A stretch of DNA of 64,000 nt from Bathynomus jamesi (GCA_023014485.1 JAJOZX010006156.1:90001-154000); one strand, 5' to 3'; numbered from the stretch's first letter, positions 19,060 through 31,075 are shown. Program-made: numbers and translations. Notes: generated by a model not told the origin, from the letters alone.

Positions 19060-19303
19060 TTGGGGATCTTTTCCGTTTGACTGCCGCCATTGAAACATAA
19101 TTAAACTCCAGCCTTCTTTAGTTAGCTTTATAAGGCTAACTAACAAAAATATCACGACCTAACCTAACCAATTGTCAAGGTCGTACAGTTGACCTAACGA
19201 TTGGTTAGGTTAGGTCGTGATATTTTCGTTAGTTTAGCCTTATAAGGCTAAGTAAAGAAGTAATGTTTCAATGGCAAGAGTCAAACGAAAAGATCCGAAG
19301 TTG
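19060..19303. mobile_element. Foldback element with TTAGG-containing core
   Basis: The outer arms (GGATCTTTTCCGTTTGACTG and its counterpart CAAACGAAAAGATCC) surround an inner palindrome whose arms hold CTTCTTTAGTTAGC, TATCACGACCTAACCTAACC and their reverse complements. The inner core recurs at 57389-57541 inside different outer arms. The TAACCTAACC strings resemble arthropod TTAGG telomere units, by resemblance only. Confidence 0.75.
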
Positions 19304-19439
19304 GAATTTGTTCGCAAGAGCATATTCATTTTTATATTTATTTATCATAACTACTTGTCTAAAAATAAACAATTATGCAAATCATCCTCAATTTCCGTTT
19401 ATATATATATATAATTTTTTTTTTTAATTGGGGTTGTTT

Positions 19440-19579
19440 CCTCCTTCGCAACATCGAAGGTCATATGGTGGAGGGGACCTACAGCTTTACGTGGGATCCG
19501 AACCACGGGTCGCTACATAATCTGGGCGCAGAGGACGGTCTCCCATCCAACTACTACCCAACCTAAAGTCGCTTAACTT

Positions 19580-19585
<6 letters not shown>
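19440..19585 (-). mobile_element. 5S rRNA-derived SINE
   Basis: The minus strand reads GAAGTTAAGCGAC..GTAGTTGGATGGGAGACCG, matching the internal promoter region of 5S rRNA. It continues to GTGGTTCGGATCCCACG, a tRNA-like B-box. 5S plus tRNA-like parts define SINE3-type elements (family knowledge). An (AT)n tract with GA repeats follows at 19583-19630. Confidence 0.65.
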
Positions 19586-19616
<31 letters not shown>

Positions 19617-19867
19617 AGAGAGAGAGAGATTACAAGCAAGTTAAATTATATGTTGTAAATGATAAGTTATTTTATTATATTACAGTAATTCAAATAAATT
19701 TACCACACATTCGAATATTTATATATTTATAAATTTGGAGAATTTTGGTACAATTTTTAGCTACTGCTGTTAGTGGTTCTGAGATGTCACCAGGTGGCAT
19801 TGAGTGCCAACCATTTTGAAGCAAAGAACACAATTAAATGTAATAATAATTCAAACATCTACTCGAA

Positions 19868-21196
19868 AGTCTTTATTGCTCAAAGAGAACAGAGAGAGAA
19901 TACGAGTCCAATAAGGACAATAAGGACAAAAATTTTAGTCACGCATCTCATGAAATGCCAAATATGAGGCCGTAAAAGTTACCTTTCATGGCAGTAATAA
20001 GTATTATCCACGTATATTATTATACGCAACTTATATATTTTGGGTCGTGACACTTATATACAGTAATTTGAATTTATTATTAGACTAATAATTCAATATA
20101 CATTAGTTAATACTGATTTTTATGACCTTAAGTTATTAGGTAATATTTTTAATTTAAAAAAGCACTAATTTGTATATTAATTTAAATTTTTAAGTTGAAT
20201 ATGAAATTTAATATGAATATTATTATTTAATTGACTATGAACATTTCTATGAAAGGTGTTCGCTTTGGAATTTGTTTCCAAATTACTCCAAATACCAATT
20301 CTTTCGTATGAGAAGGATCTCCTTAACACGAGAGCTTCCTTATAGAACAGTTTATGAATACGTGAGCAGATATTCAGCTTAAAAAGTTTTAGGGATGTGA
20401 AAATAGGCTTGTGGATTCTCGGTTGCTTTGCCACCTTATAGGATTCTTATGTTATACAATCCGTTTAATGGGTAAATAACATAATGGCTCGTATTTGGAG
20501 GAGATTGTAGACACCAATCTACCAGGGAAGTACCCCAGCGGGGATGTTAGTCAGGAGACAGGGAGTGCTGGAACTCCCTTTTCTCCCGTCACTGTCCTCC
20601 TTAGCTGATCTAGTCTCGTGTCTCATCCACCTGTGAGCAGTCCAGCATGCTCTCAAACACACGCTTCTTCCTCTATTCTTCACTCCACATTCATGCGTCT
20701 TACATACTACGCAACCTTTTCAAAATTCATATTAAAAAAAAATGACATAATTGAGCTTTGGAGACCTTGTTTTTGGCTATCTACTTCTTCTGCGGAAGGG
20801 TCACTTTTGCGGGCGCTCGCCCTTAACACCCTCCTTCTTACATACAAAAAAAAATCCCCAAACCGCTGTTATATAGGATGTGGGGTTATACAAAGGTGTA
20901 ATATAGACTGAGCAGTTTATACTTTGGAATGTGGCGTTTCACTCGTAATTTATGCAAGATATACATAAACTTTGATGGTTTATTTAATATGTGTTCGAGG
21001 TGTCCTTTGAAAGTTAGTTTCTTTTTTTTTTAATCTAAAATTATACCTTGTGCTTGTAAGGTAAGTAATTATTATTGCCATGAAAGGTAACTCTCATTGC
21101 TACATATTTGGCAATTCTTAAGATGAAGTACTTAAAATTCTGTCCTTACTGAGAAAAAATTGTATTCTCTCTGCATTCCTTGAACAATAAAAGGGT
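19868..21196. mobile_element. Unclassified element with about 130-bp inverted ends
   Basis: 19868-20000 and 21060-21196 are inverted copies of each other. Shared strings include AGAGAGAATAC, AAGGACA, GCCAAATATG and GTTACCTTTCATGGCA. No transposase was found inside. The interior contains the 3' part of a non-LTR element (20500-20850). Confidence 0.5.
20500..20850 (+). mobile_element. 3' end of a non-LTR retrotransposon
   Basis: CTTCTTCTGCGGAAGGGTCAC..CGCTCGCCCTTA followed by an A run near 20847 matches the 3' UTR at 47715-47785 that follows a jockey-like reverse transcriptase. It is 5'-truncated. Confidence 0.55.
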
Positions 21197-21416
21197 CTGG
21201 ATTTGGTTTATTATTATTGTTATTATTGTTATTATATACAAGCAGAGCCTTCGGCTCACTGCCCTACGGGCACTGCTTGTGCTTCGGTGCCTGGGTTACC
21301 CCTTTGGGGGGAAGTCATTCTCCCTCTCCCCCAAAACCCCCTCATCCGCCTTTATGCAACTTGGGGGCTAACCCCACCCCCGTTGTTGCATAACCCCCTC
21401 CCCCATTATCCCCACC
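21197..21416. other. Intergenic DNA, C-rich
   Basis: (TTA)n is followed by a C-rich stretch with GTTGTTGCATAACCCCC, which loosely resembles the subterminal repeats of the palindromic element. No gene was seen. Confidence 0.4.
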
Positions 21417-21812
21417 CAGTGGCGGATAGCCCTATAGGCTGCACAGGCTGAAGCCTAAGGCCCGGATGTCTTAGGGGCCCGCCAAAAATATGTGTATAAG
21501 TAAAAAAAAACAAACAAACAAAAGTATTTATTTCGGAAAATGAGATACATAAAAATTGAAATACATATATAATAAATAATAGAAATATTTAAAATTGTAT
21601 TTGCGACATTTTTTGCCTGCGAATTCATTAATAATATCCTGACAGTCAATTTTATGCAAATGCTCCCACTCGATGTGCATCAATGACAAGTAGTTCAACC
21701 TTTCGTCTTTCATTGTTGACCTTAATGAAAATTAAATTTTTATAGTATATGAATAAAAGGGCCCGATCATACATACTAAGCCTAAGGCCCAGAAAATGTT
21801 AATCCGCCCCTG
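21417..21812. mobile_element. hAT-type MITE
   Basis: It starts CAGTGGCGGATAGCCC and ends TTAATCCGCCCCTG, flanked on both sides by TCCCCACC, a perfect 8-bp duplication typical of hAT elements. GCCTAAGGCCC occurs near both ends. It has no coding capacity. Confidence 0.85.
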
Positions 21813-21820
21813 TCCCCACC

Positions 21821-22215
21821 CATCCCCACTACCCCACCCAACACATATACTATCACTGATATCGTTTTCACCTGAAATGTATCCTTTTATAGCCGGACCA
21901 TGTGCAACTTTATTTTTGTTTTTTTACTTTTTCATGTATTTTTTTTAATTGGTATACGACGTCTTGTTAAGTACTCGATTTAATTACAGTATGTATGTGT
22001 TGCGCGTGTACGACCCACTTCCCGCTCGCGACTTTTATAACGAATACACTTTGGACGATCCGACGAAGGTGGTCCTTTTAGGTAAGAAATTCAGAATTCT
22101 ACATTATATTATACGCTTTAATTACTGTTAGGCGTAAGAAGTTACAGCAACGTTACGTTAAATAAAGTTACGCGTAAATTACGCCGCCAGTTACTTACAA
22201 AAAATTTATGGATTG
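21821..22215. other. AT-rich intergenic stretch
   Basis: Nothing recognised. Confidence 0.6.
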
Positions 22216-22223
22216 GTTATGCA

Positions 22224-23010
22224 CAGTGTTGGGCACTAAAGCGTTAATCCGATAACAGTTAATTAACGAAGTTAACTTTTTTTAACGGACTATTAACGGA
22301 AGTTAATTTCCATTTATCGTTATCGGACCAGTTAACTTCCGATAACTCGATATTTAGTCCGTTAAAGTCCGTTAACACGTTAACTGCGAGGAGTCATTCA
22401 CGGAAGATCACCGCTCCGCGAATGAATTCAAACCGCCATAACTTCAGTCTGCCAATTCCGTCCTCTGCCGCAGTGGAACGGCTCTTCTCTCTCGGCAAGG
22501 ACATCCTGAGGCCCAAGAGGTCAAGACTGGCAGTTGGGCCTAACTTTGAGAAGTTGGTCTTTCTGAAGGGCAACCAGCACATTGTGTCAGTCTTTAATAA
22601 ATGTGCCTAAAATTTAATTTTACCTTTCAGTTCCCGCCATAATAATCTCTGGTAAATTAAAATTTAGTTAATGGTTAGTGGTTTACAAGGGTTTCAAAAC
22701 ATGTAATCAGTACATTTTTTATTAAAAATAAAAAAAAAAGTTATTAAGCAAAAAAGTTGCAAAACTTGATAAAAATAGTTAAATACCTATTTATTGTTGG
22801 ATTTTGCATAAATAAACATTTTCTATGGTTTTAAAGCTTTTTTCCTTGATTTTTTAAATGTTAAAGAAATAGTTTATCGTTAACGGATTATCGTTAACTT
22901 CCGTTAACTTTGTAGTAAAATTATCGGATTATCGTTATCGGAGTTAAAAATTGGGGTTAACGGATTATCGTTATCGAAGTTAACTTTTTGGTTAACGGTG
23001 CCCACCACTG
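22224..23010 (+). mobile_element. hAT element, truncated, with dimerisation domain
   Basis: It starts CAGTGTTGGGCAC and ends GTGCCCACCACTG, with perfect 8-bp duplications GTTATGCA on both sides. The interior has repeated GTTAACGGAAGTTAAC-like subterminal motifs. A frame at 22422-22610 encodes LPIPSSAAVERLFSLGKDIL, the conserved start of the hAT C-terminal dimerisation domain, plus RPKRSRL. The rest of the transposase is missing. It is a sister of 34359-35753. Confidence 0.9.
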
Positions 23011-23027
23011 GTTATGCAGGAGTTACG

Positions 23028-23103
23028 CTTGTTTGTTTTTTCTGTTTAAGGTGTTTCAACCCTGCTGGATTATTGACACCATTTTTTTTTTTTTTTACCC
23101 CCC
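23028..23103 (-). mobile_element. SINE-like repeat, second copy
   Basis: TTTTTTCTGTTTAAGGTGTT, then AACCCTGCTGGATTATTGAC and a T run match the insertion in the left arm of the palindrome (6300-6375). It lies next to the right hAT target duplication. Confidence 0.6.
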
Positions 23104-23783
23104 CGAAGGAAGGTTGCAAAATGTTTTTTTTGCATGTTTGTGATATGGAGTTACGCGTAACAATAATTAGGGTGTATAATGTAATGTAGAATTCTGAATT
23201 TCTAAATATGGGCTCGGAATATATATATGAATAATAATTCATTCGGAAACTCTAAATCTTGAAATAAGCGTTTATACATTTTATTTAAACTTACCTTTGG
23301 AACGCATTTAATTATTATTAATATTTTGAACCTAATCAGTTTATCATCTATTTTATATAATTTTCCTATACTTCAAAATGAGGTTTTACCAGTCTATATC
23401 AATAAGAGCATCTTTTAATAAATGTTAAAAACTGCGCACAATAAGTTATATAGTTGTGCCGGGTAACTATTATATCCTAAAGTGTATATTAATGAAAAGT
23501 GTTTTGCTAAGTCAGTATGTCAACTTTAACACTTATACATACAATTACTTGCAATATTGCTCAACGTAAAAACTTCTCTGGAGAATTCATGAAGTTCATT
23601 TAGCATTACTACGATGTCTTCATAAGTGTGTTCATTGTAATATACGAGTGAATATCATTGATACAGTGATATATAACCATAGCAACAGGTATAAAATTTA
23701 TCACTATCCAAAACGGTTAAGAGAGAAAAAAAAATAAAAACGTTTTCTAATTAAAACAATAAAACGAGTAAATTAATTAAAAA
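23104..23783. other. 5' flank of the transporter pseudogene
   Basis: From about 23185 this region is homologous to 41795-42379, so it marks the left part of the gene duplication. No promoter motif was identified with confidence. Confidence 0.6.
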
Positions 23784-23998
23784 ATGAAGGAGAAAAATTA
23801 TTCCTCAAAGAATGAATCGGCCATAAACAATTCTAATCTTTCTGAACGTGTGAACCTAAACGAAAATCTCGGCATTAACAAGCATGAAAAAGGAGAAAAA
23901 CTAGCAAAATCAGGATACAGTTAGTTCCCCCAGATGGAGGTTGGGGCTGGGTAGTTCTTGCTGGTTGTCTCATAACCACGGTATGTTTTAATTTTAAC
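23784..23998 (+). pseudogene. Pseudogene exon 1
   Basis: The ATG is conserved and MKEKNYSSKNESAINNS matches copy 2. A 5-bp loss at the LLSER codons and further changes near 23890 shift the frame, and a TAG at 23923 ends it. Nucleotides for PPDGGWGWVVLAGC persist at 23928-23970. The donor GGTATGTTTT is kept at about 23980. Confidence 0.85.
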
Positions 23999-24239
23999 AA
24001 CTGTATAGCGTATACCCATATTATAAGCGGCATACATGAAAATAAACGCATGAATATACATAGGCAGACGGATGAAGTAGTTGGGAGACAAAATGGAAGA
24101 AAATGTGTAAATAGAACGACATCGAGAGGCAGACGGTGTGACAGAGTACGTGGAATGCTCAAATTAAATGTGGAATTTAATAAAAAAGGTTTTCTATGAC
24201 TCTGTAAGACTGTAGATATACGCTTACGCGTTAAAGTGA

Positions 24240-25500
24240 TATTTGTTTTTGTTGTACGGGGACATTTTTTGGTCATCTGACCATAACATGATAATAAAAA
24301 CCCACTCTAATAGACAGAGTTTATTTCCACAACAGTTTCGATGCCCCCTTCGGGTGGATACACTGACCATAACAGTTGCTTATAATATGTATACAGTTCA
24401 AATTGGGAGACTGGATGTATTTGAAAATTATAATCACATACCTGAAATTTTCACTTATGACAACACATGTTTTTTTTGTGCCCTCTTTGTTCACTCGCAT
24501 GTTATAACCGTATGGTGAAATTGTAAAGCACAAAAGTTGAGACTGAATTAACTTCTTTCTCAGTTACCGTTTTTAGGGCTTTCTAAAGGGCTTTCAAAGT
24601 ATCCCAAGTGAAAATAATCATGGGTGGCTAAGCCAGACCTCCGGCATGGATTTGAGTGGATCTGTCTGACAGCACCCGGGCACCAAAATTCTCGTGCAGT
24701 AAGTCCAACACAACACGTGCTATGTGAAGCCTGTTGCCATTTTGCTGAAACCAAGCCATATTCATGTCGATATCAATACCCACGAGAAAATGAATGAAGT
24801 TATCCATTAACAACTTCAGATAAGCATTAGAATTCACCGGGCTTTCAATGAACTCTAGGCTAAAGATGCCATTACTTGACAAAGCGTACCTAATTGACAC
24901 GTTGTGGATGTTAGGGATCGTCAACAACAGCATTCGGGCTTTGTGTGTGCATTTTGCTTGTTCACGTAACTGTCTAAATTGAAGCGTGCCTCGTCCAAAA
25001 ACGATATCAAGATTAAAATGGTCTGGCTCATTTTAAATACGCTGAAAATATTTTTTAGCAGACACCAGGCGTCTATTCTTCCCTCTACCCCTCAACCGTT
25101 GAGTTAATCGTATCTAGAATGAGTAAACTGATAAATCAAAGCAGTACATTTTCCTTACTATTCTATAGCTGGAGTGAAGTTGCCGTCGCAGCTATCGCAG
25201 ATTCCAGCAAGGGTTTCTTATTAGCAATGATTGTGCATTTTCACCTATTTCAGGCGTCTATATTGTAGGGCGGTCAGCATGGGCTTGTCGTTGGTGAAGA
25301 ACATGTCCTATTTTTTTATACTGATGAAATAAGCAAAAAACAATGTTTTTATTTGGTGCATCACAAATACCCACATTTACCACGATATCTTATTCGAACA
25401 GTTACAATGAACTTTCACCTTCGGAATAATATTTCACAATGAACACTTTCTACGCCTCGCTGTCAGACGCCATCTTCTAAACGACACAGGATTAAACGTC
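24240..25500 (-). pseudogene. Tc1/mariner-like transposase remnant, intron 1
   Basis: Minus-strand fragments encode MNMAWFQQNGNRLHIARVV (the WFQQxGAPxH catalytic Asp region, here degenerate) and, in another frame, a YFHLGYFESPLESPKN-type C-terminus. The same remnant sits in intron 1 of copy 2 (43505-45720), so it inserted before the gene duplicated. Confidence 0.65.
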
Positions 25501-25675
25501 TAGTGTTTCCAACATATGAAAATAAATGTTCCTAAACCTAATTTTTCCTCCTTTAAAATTTCTTCTTTTTAGCTTCTCAAATAAAGAAATTACTAGCATC
25601 TGTAATGACAAAATGAATAAAAAAAAATCACTCCATAATAATTCCACAAATTACTAATGCCATATTTCATTCTAG

Positions 25676-25941
25676 ATTCTGTCAGCTATGCCATACACCA
25701 GCTTTGGAATTTTGTTCTCCACTCTGCTGATGAATTTAAATGTATCTTCCACAAACGTTGGTTGGATTATCAGCGTTTATATGTTCATCTTTGTAGTAGT
25801 AGCTTCTTTGTTGTCCACTGTGTGAAGAATTTGGTTGGAGAAAGTAGCTACAACAGCAGGAATTATTAACTTTCTCTCAATCATCATCAGCCTTCGCTCC
25901 GAGTGCACAGTTCCTCTTCTTCTCTTACTCATTTCTCGGAG
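25676..25941 (+). pseudogene. Pseudogene exon 2
   Basis: Homologous to 46073-46343. It begins ILSAMPYTSFGILFSTLLM-like with an indel-induced change and reaches a TGA at the position of VHPLYEEFG. The donor GAGGTTAGA is conserved. Confidence 0.85.
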
Positions 25942-26730
25942 GTTAGAATTGTTGCCAATTCCAGAAAATACAAGGAAAATCTAGAGAAAATTTTAAATAA
26001 TCTATAATTAAAGCGACTCAGTTTTATAACGGTAAAGATTCTTTGGAAAGTTCAATTGAAACTTCCATTGAATTAAAGTGTCATTTTGGTGCTCCCAAAC
26101 ATCTTGAACGTCAGGATTTCTAAGTGCTTAAGAAAGAACCTACAGCCCCTTTTTCTCTTTCATAGGTGAGCAATGGTTTTAAGAATGTGATATGAGACAC
26201 CATTTTCTTAAAGCAAAGGGATGCGTAATTTTAACATGGCCTATTAAAGCAATTCTTAATAATGAACAGAAGTTTAGCAAAATTAATTATGTACTCTCAT
26301 TCAAATCTTAATTCGGAATAAAATTTTTATTCTGATCACAGTCAAACTTTTCAGATTTGATTTCGATCGCGCTCACATCCGACAAAGATCAAATTTGATT
26401 ATGATTCAGAAATAGACCATAAAATCCTTAAATATGGCACCAATAGTCTTGGACAAAACATTCCACTTCACTGTGGAACCAGAATGGTCAATGATTATCA
26501 AATATCAGTTAAGAAAATAATTTAAATTTTGGTAAATAGGACCATAGTCTAATAGAGAGTTTTATTAGCAACAACAGTAATCATTTAAATTATTTGTTTA
26601 GTCTTACTGAAGTGCGAGAGAGGTCTCGATGAAAAGGCCCATGTTCCCTTAGGATTTTTACTTGTTTTTTAAGCGTTAATTTTTTGTTCATATGAATGAA
26701 TTGCATATGATGAATTTCATTTCATTTCAG
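25942..26730 (+). other. Pseudogene intron 2
   Basis: Homologous in part to 46344-46680 and 49300-49620. It is shorter because the Polinton-ended element, transposons and mariner of copy 2 are absent here. No gene was seen. Confidence 0.7.
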
Positions 26731-27535
26731 CAATTGGGAGCAGTACTGGAGTTACAATTAGCAAATTCATCGTCTCCAGGTATTTTTTGAAGTTTCGAGG
26801 TTTCGTCTCTTGCAGCTATAACACTTGGACCGTGTATAAGTGGATTCATTAGTCCCTTACTCTCTAATTTTCTTCTCGAACAATATGGACATATGGGTGC
26901 AGTTCTTTATCTTCGCAGCAATTATACTTAATCAGGCCGCTATTGGCGCTCTTTTTTTCAACCAGTTGAGTGGCATGAAACGGGTTAAGACAAAATTGAT
27001 TTTGAGGATTTCAGTGAAGAAAATACCAAAGACATTGACTTTGAAGAAATGGATCTTCAGGCTATGAAAGTAAAACGCTGCAAAAATCGTAGGAGAGTGA
27101 AATATCTGCGTCCTCAGTTGGATCTTTAGGACAATCGGTTACCGAGATTTCACCTTCCCTTCAAACAACATTACCACCTTAAATAATGAACCGAAATTGT
27201 TGAAAAAAGGATCTCTTCGATCCTTAACTTTAAGAATTTGACGTCTTTGTAGAAAATTTGAAATTACTTCGATTCTTGCAAGTCATTATTATTGCCATAG
27301 GTTTCAGCTTGTCTCATACTGGGAACGATGAATTTTCAAATGTGGATCGCATTCCTAGTGACGGATTCTGGTCATACTTTGCAAATGGCGGCATGGTGTG
27401 TGTCTTCAGCTGCAATTGCAAATATCCTTGGCAGACTGTGTATGAGCTTTTGTCGGACCGGCCGAAATTCAGCATAAAGTTTGGATACATGTTCGGCACG
27501 CTTTTCATCGGTATTTCCATAATTGGTAAGAAAAC
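26731..27535 (+). pseudogene. Pseudogene exon 3
   Basis: It aligns with 54782-55579 along its length. Frameshifts occur near 26810, 26925, 26950 and 27090, among others. The acceptor TTCATTTCAG and donor TTGGTAAG are conserved. Confidence 0.85.
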
Positions 27536-27721
27536 CAAAGAAAATGTATGGGAGAATATTTAGGCAATTGAACTCTAACTGCAGTTTACAATTTATTATA
27601 ACTAGAAAAGATACCTCAAAAAGAAAATATTTCCGTCCCATAAATTAATCACCTTAACACGTAAACAAAAAGGTTATATGAATTTATTTAATCTTATTTT
27701 GAAGCATATTTTTTTTTATAG

Positions 27722-27913
27722 CTGTTACGCTCGTAAAAGATATTAGACTTTTACTATTATTCATCTGTTGTTGGGGATTCTGCGCTGGTACTGCCTTGAG
27801 TCTCCATTCCATGGTTTTGATCGAGACAATGGGACTCGATATGTATCCAGCCGTATTTGGTGTCTCATGTCTCACTGCTGGTGTTCTGACTTTCATTTCT
27901 GGGCCTATTATAG
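27722..27913 (+). pseudogene. Pseudogene exon 4
   Basis: Open throughout. It encodes TLVKDIRLLLLFICCWG and SLHSMVLIETMGLDMYPAVF, differing from copy 2 at a handful of residues. It is flanked by TATAG and GGTGAG splice sites. Confidence 0.85.
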
Positions 27914-28054
27914 GTGAGATACTAACATATTTATTTTCAGTATTAACAAAACAAAGTAGTGAATATCAGCTCATTCTTGCATTCCTGGATATACAATATG
28001 CGTTTATTAAACAATTATCAGAGAACCTATTCCAAAATACATTACATGCACCTC

Positions 28055-28130
28055 GGTGGTGAAGTGTTAGCATCGCTGACTACAAATTTATGGGCCGGGT
28101 TTGATTCCTGGTGACGGCAGGCGGCACGCA
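28055..28130 (+). mobile_element. tRNA-derived SINE fragment
   Basis: CGGTGGTGAAGTGTTAGCAT (A-box-like) and GGGTTTGATTCCTGG (B-box-like) are spaced as in a tRNA. It is followed by (TTG)n at 28140-28157. Confidence 0.55.
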
Positions 28131-28155
28131 GTTAATTCAGTTGTTGTTGTTGTTG

Positions 28156-28978
28156 TTGGTTAACCGATCATCCCACCCTGATCGAGCAAGCCGGCGGCAC
28201 GCAGGTAACCGATCGCCCTCTCCGGAGTGGACCAGAGGTTCAGCGCACTAGTGATGTCGTGTTGTGTTCGTTGTTGTGCAAGAGCGGTACAGTCTGTCAT
28301 AATGTGTTCAATTGTTTGTGGTGTATCCTGGCACAGGTGGCAGGTGTCGTCTGTGGAGTTGTCTAGTCTGTGTTTATATGTCTGTGAGTTGGAGTGATGT
28401 CCACATCGGAATCGTGCTAAGTTAACTCGATCCGATCTGCTCAGGCTGGTCTCTGACCTGTCAATGGGTGGCGGCTTCGCACCTAGGACCGCATTCGGAC
28501 CGAGTCGTGTCAGTGCTTTGTGGGTTAGGTGTGTGTGTGTATGTGTTTTCTGTACTGTGTGATGTCTGTGGGGCGTGGTATGGAATGGAGTATTTGGTTA
28601 TAATGTCTCTCTGGTGTTACCTTAATGGTGCGAGGTGTTGGTGCATGATTGTACATGTAGTGGCAAGGGTGTTGTAGGTTAGTTGTCGCTGCTGTCATGA
28701 ATTGTGTTCCCCCGCATGTCTAAATGTTCCCTAACTTTCAGTATTTTTGTTTCTGTGTGCGGGTGTTCTATTGGTGTTCTTTGAGTACATCCTGTAATGA
28801 TACGAAGTGCGGTGTTTTGTATTATCTGTAAGGTGTCTATGTGTGTGTTTGAGATAATGGGTGCCCAGCATGGGCTAGCATAGTTCATAACTGAGCATAT
28901 ATATTGTTTGTATATGAGTGATGTTGTTTCCTGCTGGTGTCCAAAGTTTGTGCCTGTTAGTACCCTAAGCGTGTAAGT
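28156..28978 (-). pseudogene. Jockey-like reverse transcriptase C-terminus, minus copy
   Basis: The minus strand encodes RTLRVLTGTNFGHQQETTSL, YASPCWAPIISN and LQIIQNTALRIITGC, the post-RT region typical of jockey-type elements, plus 3' sequence to 28156. It is an inverted copy of 29960-30812. Confidence 0.8.
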
Positions 28979-29645
28979 TGAGGTTGTTAATGGGGCCTGA
29001 ATTAGTCTTAATGTCGCCAGAGAGTAAGAGTATTCTGGGGAGCACGCAATTGTTCCCCGTAAATTAAAAAAATAACACGCTGGTATAGGTCCGGCCCCGG
29101 GAGCCGATCGGCACTCTGACCGTGCCACGCAACAGGCCGTCGACTGCCAGTCTGGCCAACCGTAGATAGCCCGCTGCACGGAGATTTGAGGAAGTTTGGC
29201 CACCAGCGCGTTGATGTTTCGGTTTGACGTGCCCTCTTCTTCGCGTTGACGTGTCCTGCGCTTGAGGATACAGCCACTGTTAGAAGCTTCCTCGTCAGCT
29301 GCTAACACTTTTTACACGTTGTTCTAGCTAACTCTTTAGAAGTTTTTTATAAACAAATCTCAGTTTTCTGCTGAAAAGGGCTCTTTCTAATTTTAAAATT
29401 GATTATTCAAGAAAGGAAGATGTTGACTTCTATTTTGCGGCAACAGTTGATGATATTTATGTTACTTTATTGATTAATGAAAATGATTAGGCTCTTCAAG
29501 TTATAAAAGATTTCTTTCGTAATAATTGATAAATAGGAAACACAAAACGTATATGCAAACAGGATGATGATGTTTAGACTACTCAAATTGATGAAGTTTT
29601 CTCTTTCTCATATATTGTATCGACGTAATACTGTAAATACATTTC
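28979..29645. other. Spacer between inverted non-LTR copies, GC-rich part
   Basis: 29093-29300 is clearly GC-richer than its surroundings and is open on the minus strand (MLAADEEASNSGC.. to RGTIACSPEY), continuing into the RT frame. No family was recognised. 29330-29640 is AT-rich with nothing identified. Confidence 0.4.
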
Positions 29646-30812
29646 ATGACACCCATAGATAACAAGCTTACCTTATCATCATTTGCAGATGACATCACTC
29701 TAACATCCACCCACAACAACATCGACACCGCTACAAATAACCTACAAACATACATAAACAGTATACAAGACTGGCTCACACACAATAGACTCAAAGTAGC
29801 GCCCACAAAATCAACCATCACCTTGCCAACAAGCAACACAAAAGAACACCAGATAACTCCACAGCTTACACTAAACAACACCAACATTCTACACACTCAC
29901 AGGACCAAAATACTTGGGGTCACATACAACACATCATTATCTTTTGCAAACCACATTCAGGACATTAAAAACAAATGTACGTCAAGACTTAACACGCTTA
30001 GGGTACTAACAGGTACAAACTTTGGACACCAACAGGAAACAACATCACTTATATACAAACAATATATTCTCTCAGTTATGGACTATGTTAGCCCATGCTG
30101 GGCACCCATTATCTCAAACACACACATAAACACCTTACAAACAATACAAAACAACGCACTTCGTATCATTACAGGATGCATTCAAACAACATCAACAGAA
30201 CACCTGCACACAGAAACAAAAATACTAAAAGTTAGGGAACATTTAGACATGAGGGGAACACAATTCATAGCAGCAGCGACAATTAACCCACAACACCCTT
30301 GCCACTACATGTACAATCATGCACCGACACCTCGCATCATTAAGGTAACACCAGAGAGACATAACCAAATACTCCATTCTATACCACTCCCCACAGACAT
30401 CACACAGTACAGAAAACACATACACACACACACCTAACCCACAAAGCACTGACACGACTCGGTCCGAATGCGGTCCTAGGTGCGAAACCACCACCCATTG
30501 ACAGGCCAGAGACCAGCCTGAGCAGATAGGATCAAGTTAACTTAGCACGATTCCGATGTGGACATCACTCCAACTTACAGACATATAAACACAGACTAGA
30601 CAACTCCACAGACGACACTTGCCACCTGTGATAGGACACACCACAAACAACTGAACACATTATGACAGACTGTACCGCTCTAGCACAACAACGAACACAA
30701 CACGACATCACTAGTGCGCTGAACCTCTGGTCCACTCCAAAGAAGGCGATCGGTTTCCTGCGTGCCGCCGGCTTGCTCGATCAGGGTGGGCTGATCGGCT
30801 AACCAACAACAA
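29646..30812 (+). pseudogene. Jockey-like reverse transcriptase, 5'-truncated, plus copy
   Basis: A 263-codon frame starts just before the RT catalytic box: LSSFADDITLTST. It continues through LKVAPTKSTI, KILGVTYNTSLSFANHI and the C-terminal WAPIISN..LRIITGC block to a stop at 30437. The 3' part runs to about 30812 and includes cysteine-rich remnants (CHL). 5' truncation is typical of LINE insertions. It lies in the last intron of the transporter pseudogene. Confidence 0.85.
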
Positions 30813-31075
30813 GAAAACACTTTTCACCGCTGTTTCTTCACGCATATAAAGCTAGCAGTGAAGAAGCAAAATATTTCGTTAGGACTCACTACAGTTTTAC
30901 TCGAAATCAATGACCATCATATGTGAAGTGCTTACAAATTTTCTAACAATATTTATTCAAACAATATTATTTTGTTTCTTCCTTAATTGTCGTATCTTTA
31001 GTTTCACCATTCTTACGACAGGATATAGCAGTTGTCTTACTCTCCAGCATTTTATTTTTATTTCTTCTGTTACAG

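Noticed and set aside
19440..19585. Functional 5S rRNA gene
   Set aside because: Only the internal promoter part matches. Spacing and the remainder do not form a full 5S, and a tRNA-like B-box follows.
23875..24276. 133-codon minus-strand ORF over exon 1 (also 42394-42684)
   Set aside because: It is the reverse strand of the DGGWGW exon. The real frame is on the plus strand with a matching donor site.
24243..24518. Two opposite-strand ORFs in pseudogene intron 1
   Set aside because: They fall in ancestral intron and mariner-remnant sequence. The equivalent region of copy 2 does not keep either frame.
28055..28130. tRNA gene
   Set aside because: A- and B-box-like strings are present, but no acceptor stem pairing or anticodon loop could be drawn.
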